This document shows positions 54,707-64,000 of a DNA stretch of 64,000 bases, in pieces. The stretch is from Papaver somniferum. Taxonomy: Eukaryota; Streptophyta; Magnoliopsida; Ranunculales; Papaveraceae. The position numbers and the translations under genes were made by a program. Below the pieces are notes generated by a model, which had not been told where the DNA came from, searched no databases, and saw only the letters and a program-made list of their open reading frames with translations. The stretch is from assembly GCF_003573695.1 (NCBI RefSeq), contig NC_039365.1, positions 133,139,466-133,203,465 of the forward strand, read 5' to 3'. Each line of letters opens with the position of its first letter. The stretch's first letter is position 1.

Positions 54707-57700
54707 TGATAAGTGCCTAAAATATATCATTTGAGTATCACTTTCTTATGCTTTTCTTAGCTATTTTCTCTTGTATTTTCGGATATTATGCTTGTTTTGT
54801 ATTTTATAGGTATTTTGGAGTCACGTGATAAGAAAGAAGAGAAAAAGGATCTCACTTTGCTCTTTGGGAACCTTATGTGTAGGCGAACTTGGAATTGACG
54901 GATTCTGAATGTGTAAAGACAACACTCTAGTGTGTCAAAAACAAAGAGTTACTGGAGCACCAGACAACCAGAACTCGGGGCTGCCAGTGAGATGCCTTCG
55001 TGAACTGTTAAGGGCAGACAACAGCGCAGTTAAGGGACACCGTATTCAGCTTATAATCCTAGACTAGGTCGTGACTACACCAACAGTTCACTAACTTCAG
55101 TCTCTCCAACCTTAGACGCTGCTGCCAAGTTCTCAGTGCCGGCAAAACAGGGAGAAGTTAAGCTGACGCCGTGACTCATGAAGATCAGTGAATTTCCTGG
55201 ATTCACAAGGAAAGATTGGTTTCTGTTCAACACCATTTTTTGACAGAGTTTAAGCTGGAATTACAAGGAAGAAGAGGGAACTGAACAAGGGACTGAGATA
55301 GATTGCCGAAACGGAAACTATTGCCGTTCAAATTATCAATGAACCGAAGGAGTTAAATGTAATGACAGAGCCCATGTATGCTTCGGAAAGATGGGTCTGA
55401 TGCTTGCCAAGGCTGAGAGGCGTAACTGAGAATACTGAGAATACAGGGAGGAAGATAACAAGTCCTGCCATTGAAAGATGATGAATGGAGAGATTAAAGA
55501 AGGCGTTTGAGCATTGAATTGTATATGAATGAATGGGTTTGCTTTGTATGAATTTGTCTTATCAGGGAGGGAGTTGTGTGTGATCTCTATTATACAGACA
55601 GCACACAGGCTTAACCACTGAGCAAGACGCACACAACCTGCTCGATGAAATGCCTGAACCGCAGGTCTTGTCTTGCAGCATCAGTTCACAACTCTTCTCT
55701 GTGCCTTTGCAGCTGCCATAGGCCTCGTGGGTCCATTGGTTTCTTATAATGCTCATGGAAGACTTCAGGCAAGTCAGACAAGCAAATTCGAGTCAGGGAA
55801 GATTTGGGTAAGCTGCAGTCAAGTGAATCAGTGAGGAAGCTTATAGTTTTGCCCAAGTATCGAGTAGCTGCTAGCCATGGTTCGCTGGTGTGCACGAGAG
55901 CTGTCTGGCAAAGGCTAGAACTTATTTTAGAAGTCGAGATAAACACGGAATATTGGGTACCATGGGTTTATTTGGTCTCAAGCCGTAAAGATTTGAATGA
56001 AACTTGTGCCGACAAGTCAGGGAAGTAATTGTTTCGTGACCGGAAAGACAGATTCCCTGGTCGAGAAACCAGCTTAAGAAGTAAGCTACAGCCATTGATT
56101 TCAGTGATGGATGAAGCAGCTTGGAGCCGTGTTTTGGAATGTTTTGTGAAGGAAAGTTTGGGTTTGTTTAGGTCACGAGTTTACAGGAATAAGAAGCTAT
56201 AAAAGGAGGGGAAGAAGCTACAGAAAAGGATGATCCCATATCTATCAATCGTGCTACATGAACGGCCGGTTGACAGCTGAATGACAGCGGTGATGATATG
56301 GCAGCTATGTGTAAGAAAGAGGCGATTCTCTATCTCCGCCACGTAGCATAATTCAGATAGAAAAAAATTACAGAGAAAAACCATGAAAAAAACATTCGAA
56401 GTTTTGGAATTTAGTTACCAGAATTTCCAGATCTACATATTTGTATTCCCTCACAAAATGGAGGATTGGAATAACGAGCAACCAGATGATAACTAAGACC
56501 ATGAATCAGGTACAGAAACTGAAAGAAAGAATAATTCAATTTCGAGCTATCTTACATTTTCCATCTCTATGATAAACAAAAATGATTGGTGCACGGTGAT
56601 GTACGTGCACCGTGTGAGAGGGGAGTGAGGCCCACTCCTGCCCCACTTCCTATCCCAATGTTGAAAGGGGATCTGGACTGTCTGATCCCCTCTCGATGCA
56701 CATCACGGTGCATAAGCTCGGTAGGTGTATTAAAACCGTATGATAAAAGTTAATCATTCTGGTTGGGGTTTTTGTTTTAATTGGAGGCTTAATTAAATAA
56801 GTTTCTTCATGATGATTTTAATTATTCGAAAAAAAAATAATGATTTTGATTTTATTTTAATGAGAAGAAAAATAAGTACAGTGGTTTTGCCATCAATGAC
56901 GGATAACCACAAACTGTGATGTATGGAAATAAAGATTCCTGGAATAGAAGAAAAACAAATCAAATGGAGGCTTGCTAGTGCATGATGTTCAACTTGATTT
57001 ATTTCCCGTTGTTGTTCGTAGTCTAGGTTATCTAGGCTAAACCTGTCCCATTAAAACCCAGCTACTACTTAAGGCAATTGTGACGACGAACAGAAAATGA
57101 CATGGAAGAATTGGATACAATTTCTCTCTGCCACATAAGTGGCCACATAGAAAAGCGTTGTTACGAAGCTGTTATTCTGCTGGCTATATAGCAATTTCGC
57201 ATATCTCAATATCCCTTTCACGACTGCTTCCATCTCCCAGCAGAGAGGAGCTCCGCTCCTCTCCAAACCCTTCCACCACCACCATCTGCATCATCCATTC
57301 ATCTGCATCTCTCATATACCACCTGCATATACCACCAGTACAAACCATTACCTGCATCCATTAGCATCACCACCACCTGTTTGCTGCAGTCCTCATCTCA
57401 CCACTACCAGACTCCCATCAGTTCAGTCCACCTCAATCGTCTGCACCTGTCTGTACAACAACATCGTCATCGTCGCCAGTAGCTGCAGTTCGTGACCACT
57501 CCAGTACCAGACCTTCCGCAACAGCACCAAGCCAGTAGTCACGAGTTCATATGCCACCACTGCATCACCAGCTCTCTATTCCATTACCACCTGCAGCTTG
57601 GGTTTGCTTATTTGGTTTCAAATTTATTTGTTTTATTTCAAGTGTCATGAACTCCAGTAGCTAAATACCTTGTTTGATTAGGGATATTTCAGAAGCTATG

Positions 57701-58351
57701 TGACATGAGTTTTCATTGATTTTTTCAAGATTTCTTCCCAATATCGTTTTATTGCTTTGTCTGCGGGGAATTTAAGTGGCCAAATAGATAACTTGTATGC
57801 AATACTAAAGCTAGATTTTAGAACCATAATCCGTAATTGTTATGGTGATGTAATCACAAGTAGCAAAACATCAACGTTGCAATGGGATGTTGTGAATTTT
57901 GATGTGTATTTGACAACCCTAAGTTAACATGTCAAACTTGCGAGCATGTGGTTAGGATCAATCCGACTCATAGAACATACCGGTTGGTTAAGCTACACTA
58001 GAGAGCTTATTCAAAGTGGCTTGATTGACTAGACACAAGAAGAGAACTTATTATATGAAGTAACTTTGGAGTTTAATAGACTTGTTGAACCTATAACTTG
58101 TCTAGGATTGTTAATAAACATATTTTGAAGAAGATTCATGTTCACTAATGGAGAAATACCCTTAATCATTCTCATCCTTATTGTTCACACTCATATTTGT
58201 TTTGTAGTTTTTGCATTATTTATATTTTCAGAAATTAAATCGACAACTTTAGCTCAACTCTCCTTTAGGAACGAACCTGCTTATCCTTGTGCTACTTGTT
58301 AGTGTAAGAATAGTAAAGAATATATTTTTTTGTGAGTTTGACACCTCATCA
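54707..58351 (+). mobile_element. Athila-like solo LTR (3645 bp), TSD CCTTG
   Basis: It begins TGATAAGTGCCTAAAATATA and ends GAGTTTGACACCTCATCA. CCTTG flanks both sides (54702-54706 and 58352-58356). The end, with GGAACGAACCTGCTTA and TTTGACACC, is typical of Athila LTR ends just before the PBS. A TATA box (CTATAAAAGG) is at 56198-56207. I see no second LTR, PBS, gag or pol, so I call it a solo LTR. A short-LTR non-autonomous element is less likely, as no terminal direct repeat is seen. No convincing frame exists. Confidence 0.75.
56588..56714. mobile_element. MITE-like inverted-repeat element
   Basis: GTGCACGGTGATGTACGTGC at the left and, inverted, TGCACCGTGATGTGCATCG at the right both continue into GAGAGGGGA. 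Together they make imperfect terminal inverted repeats of about 27-35 bp around a short centre. No clear TSD was found. It is inside the 3.6-kb solo LTR. Confidence 0.5.
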
Positions 58352-58979
58352 CCTTGCGAGTTTCAAGAGACGTAAGGAGCCCTGTTGTAACTGAATCGCT
58401 TGGATGGTGGATTCGGTCCCAATTACATTCCATTCCGAAGTTTGATAGTAGGCTAGTGTTTGTAACCGCTTAATACATTTTGGCTTTCAAATTTGGACGA
58501 GGTCCTGGGGTTTTTCTGCAGTTGCGATTTCCTCGTTAACAAAACTTCTGGTGTCTTGTGTTTTTCTTTTTCCGCATTATATTTTTTATCTTTATAATTG
58601 GATTCAAGCAAGTTGTACATATTCAATCTTAGTATACATATTCATCTATTTATAATTGATTATGAGACTCATTTCTTGTAGAATTTGTATCTTGATATAT
58701 AGATAACAAGTTTAAGTACTTGGCAGAATTCTGATAGGATTATTTGGATACAACTAGATTGATCTTGGATATTGATTTTTGAGATCGTCCAAGTACTTTT
58801 CTTAATAATCAGGTTCACGGACTCTTTTTCAAAATACATATTGCTCGAGAAGAGGTAGAGATATAAACTATATATACATATCGTCAAGGATCATTTAGTT
58901 GGTCTACTTGGAATTTTGTTAGGATTTGTCCACACAGGTTTTTGAATGAAAAAGTTGGTGGTATACTTGGTATCGGTAC

Positions 58980-59251
58980 TGTGACGGACCGAAAAATTAT
59001 GCCTAACGCGCCAGGGCGCGCTGGCCATAACTTCCATGATGCTTCACTCTGATGCTACTAACTGCACCTTAAAACTAGGAAAATGCACGTTCATATGCCC
59101 TTGCAAGCATGTTCGTTATGTATGATGTAGCTAACTTCTCTTCCACGCGGTTCCAATTTACCCTTGTTGTGCGAAGGGTTTACAGCGTTACAGGATGATG
59201 TCGATGCATTAATTCATGCATCACTAGCCTTTGAGTCCTTTCTAAGCATAG
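58980..59251 (-). mobile_element. Chromovirus-type LTR fragment
   Basis: It starts TGTGACGGACCG and for about 210 bp is the diverged reverse complement of the end of the solo LTR at 32348-33719, including AAATTATGCC and CCCTTGCA(A/G)GCATG. The rest of the LTR is missing: Copia B begins at 59252, so B probably inserted into it. Confidence 0.65.
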
Positions 59252-61594
59252 TGTTAGAGCATTGCTCGGTCGAACTCGCATGCGTTGCTATCTCAAGCAT
59301 GTTTTTCAATGTTAGTGATCAAAACTATAAGTATTGATTTCTAGTCTACTATAGCTAAGGTCTCGGACTAGGATAGAAAGTGTAGTTTAGCTCAAGAACT
59401 CCATGAAAATCATCATACAAGACGAAAGACTACTCAAGGAACTGGTGGATCTTCATCGACTAAAAGGTATGTGGAGACTTGAACTTATCTATCACTCAAA
59501 AGTCTATTTATCTTATATCTTGAGACAAAAGTCGTTTTTCTATATAAACTTAGATTATACATATTTGGTATTTCGAGCTGAGATTACCTCGCCTATCTAT
59601 TTCTCGAAATATGTGTTGGTAAAGCTTTCGCTTTATCCAAGTTCATCTTTACCTAGTGACAAAAGTCATGTTATGTTTCAATCACTTTGAAAATTGCTCT
59701 GACGAAAAATGGTTTGTGAATAACAACTATATAACGTTCTATGAGAATGTTCCAATGATTGAAATGAGAGTTTAGACTATATAACCATTTGGAGGATATA
59801 AGCATTGTTGTGGAAACACATATATGTATAAGTCTTTATTGCTTGAACCGAAGTTTGCGAACTTTGTTGATCAAGTGAACCGGAGAAGTGCGTGAGCTAA
59901 GTCCACGAACCCAGTCCACGAACTGGCGAAGTTCTCAAACCCGAGAATTTCTGCTGGAGTTTGTAAACTCCATCCGGGAACTTAAGTCCGCGAACTTGAG
60001 TAGGTTATGTCTAAAAATGATGTTTAGTAAACTTATCTTAATAAACTAAGGAATGCAATTTCAAACTTTGGCTATAGAGTTCATGAACCGATTCATGTGA
60101 ATCAAATCGTTTTTGCTTCAATTGTGTCTTTTGTAGTACATGAGATTTCCTTGAAATTGAACAACTCTCTAACTAGTTCATTTGAACTAGTTATGGTGAA
60201 GACGAATATGGTTGATATGAAAGTGATCATATGGCTAACCATTTGGTTAACTATTGTTGAACCAACTAATGTACAAGTTTGGGTATGGTTACACAAGCCC
60301 AGGAACGTGCATTTCATTTTTGTATAACAAGCTATGTTTGCGATCTAACGGTTGATAAATATTAGCTTGAATCTAATCAAGTTTTCATCCAACGGTGAAT
60401 ATTGACTGCTTTGTTACCAAGCTAACATTGATTGTAAACCCTGATTTGAAAGACTATATAAGGGAGAACTCTAGTAAATGGGAAAACTGATCCCCACACA
60501 TTCTGTGTGATACTAGTTGTGCTAAGCTAGAGTCGATTCTCCTTTAACCTTTGGTTTCTTCTTCTAAACCAGGTTAACGACTTAAAGACTTCATTGGCAT
60601 TGTGAAGCCATACCGATACTACTTTTCTTGTAGTTGTGCGATCTGATCTTGTTGTTTCTATCGTTTGAGTACAATTGTAATAATTGGCTTGAGATTTCTA
60701 TCTCCGGTAGGCAAGATAAAAAGTAATCACAAACATCTTCGTCTCATCGTTTGTGATTCCACAATATCTTTTTTCGCTGCGTCGATTAAGACTATTGTGA
60801 GGTGATTGATAATACTAGGTCGTTCTTCGGGAATATAAGACCGGTTTATCAATTAGTTCTTGTTCACCTTGATTTATCAAAAGACGGAACAAAACTCATA
60901 GGTATATTCGTGGGAGACGGATTTACCTATTATCGTAGACTTTTCTGTGTGATACAGATTTGTTTATTAAAGTCTTCGGCTTTGGGTCGTAGCAACTCTT
61001 AGTTGTGGGTGAGATCAGCTAAGGGAATCAAGTACGTAGTATCCTGCTGGGATCAGAGACGTATGAGCATAATTGTACCTTGGATCAGTGTGAGATTGGT
61101 TGGGGTTCAACTACAGTCCAGGACGAAGTTAGTTTGGAGTAGGCTAGTGTCTGTAGCGGCTCAATACAGTGTGTTCAATTTGGACTAGGTCCCGGGGTTT
61201 TTCTGCATTTGCGGTTTCCTCATTAACAAAATTTCTGGTGTCTGTGTTATTTCTTTTCCGCATTATATTTTTTTATATAATTGAAATAATATAGGTTGTG
61301 CGTTGTTCAATCAATTAGAATATCCGACCTTGTGGTTGATGATTTAAATTGATTTACACTTGGATATTGGTTTTTGGTACCATCCAAGTTTATCTCTCTT
61401 GTATTTAAATTGAGACTCGCAGTTTGCTTGAGTAAGATTTAAATCGAGAGATAGAGATAAAAATTCGTTGATATACTTTTTTATCTAGATTGAGTCTGAC
61501 TGTCTAGTTGATTCTCTAGAAAGTATATTGGAGTTTGTCCATACACATTGCTAAGTGAAATATTGGGTGTGGTTGTTAGACCCCCGCTTTTTCA
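59252..61594 (+). repeat. 5' LTR of Copia B (2343 bp)
   Basis: It starts TGTTAGAGCATTGCTCGG and ends CCCCCGCTTTTTCA. It contains about 240 bp around the TATA box (about 60190-60490) that are missing in the A LTR. Confidence 0.9.
60454..60463 (+). promoter_or_regulatory. TATA box of Copia B LTR
   Basis: CTATATAAGG is followed by GGAGAACTCTAG, a plausible transcription start region. It is absent in A. Confidence 0.7.
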
Positions 61595-61596
61595 AT

Positions 61597-61608
61597 TGGT
61601 ATCAGAGC
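61597..61608 (+). other. Primer-binding site of Copia B
   Basis: TGGTATCAGAGC is of initiator-methionine tRNA type and lies two bases after the LTR. Confidence 0.9.
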
Positions 61609-61660
61609 AGGCAAATACGTTTAAGACCTTACAAGTCTGTGTTTGTAGCGATCTGACTCT

Positions 61661-63217
61661 ATGGACAGAGGTGCTATCTCAATTAACGTACCACCAGTCT
61701 TCGATGGCTCTAATTACTTATGGTGGAAAATTGCTATGCAAGCTTTTATTCAAGCGCGTGATTTCAATCATGGGTATATGTTGTTAATGGCTATGATCCT
61801 CCCGTTGTGGCAGTTGGAGATGTAAACGTTCCCAGGAACATTGGTGAATACACCCCTGCTGAGATACTTGCTGCAAAGCAAAACTCCGACGGTTTGAATG
61901 CTATCATACATGCCATTATCCCAAATCTTCAGCACCATGTGTCTAATTGCACTAAGTCGCAAGAATCTTGGGAAATCTTAGAAACCGTTTTTGAAGGTAA
62001 TACCAGTGAGAAGGAAGCTAGGCTTCAAAACTTTAATTCTGACTGGGAAAACCTTCGTATGGCAAATGAAGAAACATTTGATGAATTTAATCACAAAGTG
62101 TCTGAAATTGTTAATGCATCTTTTGCATTGGGTAAGACTATTCTTGAAAAGGACATTGTGATGAAAATTCTCAGATCGATGCCATCTAGAAACGATTCTA
62201 AGAAGCATGCCATCGTTGAGGGAAATAACCTTAATAATCTCTCCAGAAATACGCTGGTTGGGAAGCTTAAGATCTTTGATCATGAACATTCATCCAAATC
62301 TAAGGATGTTGCGTTCAAAGGACTAAAGGATACTAAATTACTTGATAAAAGTAAAAAAGTGTATATCTCTGAAGATGATCACTCTGAGACATATTCGTCA
62401 GATGAAGATGTTGAAAAATCAGTCTCGATGATCACAAGACAGTTTTAGGGATCTTCTGCTGAAGAGAAGTAAACGGTTCTCCAGAGATAAGCCTAAGGCA
62501 TCAGTCAAACCTCATAATCGTGTTCCTCCTAAAAATAGGGATACTGATTAAACTGACGACGAGGATATGCCTCAGTGCTTTAAGTGTAAGGGATTTGGTC
62601 ATTTTGCAAAAGAGTGCCCAAATCGTAGAAAATACACTGGGAACAAAGGTCTTGCTGCAACTCTTGATGAAATGTCTGACATTTATGATTCTAATGAAGA
62701 CGAGAAATCAAGTGTTGCACTTCTGGGTGAAAATATTGACTTTGATTACTGTAGAAATACATAAATCAATCTTGATATTCTTTCAGAAGATTATCCAACT
62801 AATCTGGAAGATAAAGTTGATCATTTCTTTGGAAACTATGTTTGTAATGTTTCAGGTTCCACTATGTGCCTAACTGCTTGCACATCTCAAAAGCCTGACT
62901 TCTATCCTAGCTTGACGTGTTCTTATTGTTCGTTAAAGGGTCACGAACTTTCAAGGTGTTACAAGTACAAACACCAACAAAGGCACGCCAACAAACTTCA
63001 ACGAAGAGCAAATCATTTAGCAAGGAAGCTTAAACTTGCTCAGAAGACCGATGAGGTATGTAAGATTTTATCTTCGTCTAAGAAGTTAGTTCCCAAAGAT
63101 AAACCTAGACCATTAAATAAAAAAGTATGGTCAAATCGTTTTGATAGACTTAAGTCTGTGGATTCATCTCAAGAGGAAAATGGTGGACAAATTATTGTTC
63201 ACCGCAATGCAACTTGA
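61661..63217 (+). pseudogene. gag: Copia B gag with frameshifts and stops
   Basis: It starts ATGGACAGAGGTGC, giving MDRGAISINVPPVFDGSNY, the conserved Copia gag opening. Compared with A it loses one T near 61763 (frameshift), gains a base near 62446 (CAGTTTTAGGG, frameshift and stop), and has TAA at about 62548 and at 62762-62764. It keeps both zinc knuckles intact: CFKCKGFGHFAKEC at 62576-62617 and CSYCSLKGHELSRC at 62918-62959. The end matches A (KKVWSNRFDR, then NGGQI). Reading A and B side by side shows the family gag is about 509 residues with two CX2CX4HX4C knuckles. Without the breaks it would be the capsid/nucleocapsid protein; here it is not translatable as one product. Confidence 0.85.
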
Positions 63218-63516
63218 TTGTGTTGTTTGAAATCTTGTCTCATGTGCATGTTCAAAAGAGACAATTATTTTGTATCTCTCAGGCTTTAGTAAAAGTTTTT
63301 TTTTCTTTTCTTAGATTTTCTTTCTTTTTGTCTATCAAACAAAAGAGAGGGTTATTATCGACAATTTTACTCTTCATAGGGTTATGAGTTGGTTGTGTAC
63401 GAACCTGTTTAAAGGTTTCGAAACCCTACATTCCTTTTTCCTTCTCTGTAACCTCTTTTTATCTCAAGACTACTTGTTGAGCAAATTGTGATTTCCTCTC
63501 GCAAACCCATACATTT

Positions 63517-63903
63517 ATGGATACTCCAAGCATGATGTCTTCTGATGGAAAAGATGTTAATATGATTGTTAAGCCATCAATCATGAAGGAAAAAGAAAAA
63601 TCTCCATCATCTCCAACATTGAAAAGGAAAATAAGGAATGTGAGGAAGCCAAGAGCCGATCCTTCAAATTCTCAGAAGTTTTCTGATGTTCTTGATGTGT
63701 TGAAGGAGATGCAAAAGGAGATTCAACAAATAAAGGCTTTTGTGTATAAGACTCATGAGATTCAGGAGGCCCTGGTTCGACAACATCAGCCAAGAAGGTT
63801 TATTGATATAAACTCCTATCTTAATGAACCTTATGTTCCAATGGCGGTTGACGACAAGGAGTTCGGGGATGATAAAGAATTCTTCAAAGGTCTTATTGCC
63901 TAG
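63517..63903 (+). CDS. Copia B ORF2, unknown 128-residue coiled-coil protein
   Basis: The intact frame starts ATGGATACTCCAAGC. It has a basic patch at residues 20-50 (KEKEKSPSSPTLKRKIRNVR), a helix with heptad spacing at about 55-85 (FSDVLDVLKEMQKEIQQIKA), then QPRRF, a proline- and tyrosine-containing linker, and an acidic tail (DDKEFGDDKEFFKG). No known domain is recognised. It follows gag by 299 bp and occupies the place where Copia elements normally carry pol. The split copy in A has the same pattern, with most changes conservative. It may be an RNA- or capsid-binding accessory protein, but this is speculation from charge and helix alone. Confidence 0.65.
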   Translation: MDTPSMMSSDGKDVNMIVKPSIMKEKEKSPSSPTLKRKIRNVRKPRADPSNSQKFSDVLDVLKEMQKEIQQIKAFVYKTHEIQEALVRQHQPRRFIDINSYLNEPYVPMAVDDKEFGDDKEFFKGLIA

Positions 63904-64000
63904 TAAATCTTCTATTTTTCTTGTTTTATTTAGAAGAATAACTAGTGTTTGCAATAGCCATTATTGTGATTACACATAGCTATGTCCAACGTTTTCATCT

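Larger units (their letters stand above)
53018..58979 (+). repeat. Diverged Copia LTR (copy C), split by a solo LTR
   Basis: It starts TGTTAGAGTAATGCTCGG, clearly related to A and B. TATA (CTATAAATAG) is at 54133-54142. The family segment GATGTCAGCTAAGG near 54671 is cut by the 54707-58351 insertion. Beyond it, 58357 onward has GGTCCTGGGGTTTTTCTGCA and CCTCGTTAACAAAA, as in A and B. The end is degenerate and runs into CTTGGTATCGG, a PBS-like remnant, before the next fragment starts at 58980. Confidence 0.75.
59252..64000 (+). mobile_element. Copia (Sirevirus-like) element B, runs off the window
   Basis: LTR (59252-61594), PBS (61597-61608), gag (61661-63217, broken) and ORF2 (63517-63903, intact) follow the same order and spacing as in A. 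The sequence after ORF2 (63904-64000) matches the A tail start (29060 onward), so pol is absent here too as far as can be seen. The 3' part is outside the window. It is the cleaner copy for LTR promoter and ORF2; A is cleaner for gag. Confidence 0.85.

Noticed and set aside
55804..56028. Short frames inside the 3.6-kb solo LTR.
   Set aside because: They are short, on both strands, without motifs, and inside an LTR with clear ends and TSD.

Overview
The window looks like heterochromatin-type DNA from a repeat-rich flowering plant, probably a eudicot. It consists almost entirely of LTR retrotransposons nested in each other. I found no host gene, tRNA, rRNA or CRISPR. The species cannot be fixed from the sequence. 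All element names below are lineage-level inferences from LTR ends, primer-binding sites (PBS), motifs and coding domains.

Layout. (1) 1-17074: a minus-strand family with very long LTRs, arranged LTR / internal / LTR / internal / LTR, so two elements share a middle LTR. The LTRs hold three tiers of tandem repeats (about 200, 85 and 69 bp). The internals carry no gag or pol. (2) 17075-17791: a coiled-coil retroelement remnant. (3) 17792-30366: Sirevirus-like Copia element A with LTR, PBS, gag and a short second ORF instead of pol. ORF2 is split by an Athila-like non-autonomous element (21817-28711, target-site duplication [TSD] GATGT) that encodes one unusual 546-residue protein. (4) 30367-45980: a 15.6-kb plus-strand element of the same long-LTR family as region 1, with TSD CATTG. 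It has a solo LTR in its left LTR (TSD TCTTA), an antisense spliced gene with a plant mobile domain (PMD)-like region, and a broken chromovirus on the minus strand. (5) 45986-50828: a minus-strand LTR element remnant with an Athila-like solo LTR inside (TSD CACAC). (6) 50829-58979: a third, diverged Copia copy (C), whose LTR is split by a 3.6-kb Athila-like solo LTR (TSD CCTTG). (7) 58980-59251: a chromovirus-type LTR fragment. (8) 59252-64000: Copia element B, a sister of A, running off the window; its gag is broken and its ORF2 is intact.

How the parts relate. Copia A, B and C define one family that appears to replace pol with a small coiled-coil ORF, so it would depend on another element for reverse transcription and integration. 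The long-LTR family in regions 1 and 4 shares PBS, LTR ends, repeat arrays and the tail of an antisense gene. The region 1 copies look like deletion derivatives of the kind of element seen in region 4. The five perfect 5-bp TSDs give a clear nesting order.

The most interesting signals are the antisense intron-bearing PMD-like gene, a stop codon at the same site in two diverged copies of it, the 546-residue protein of the Athila-like element, the gag-plus-ORF2 Copia family, and the tandem shared-LTR array with higher-order repeats.
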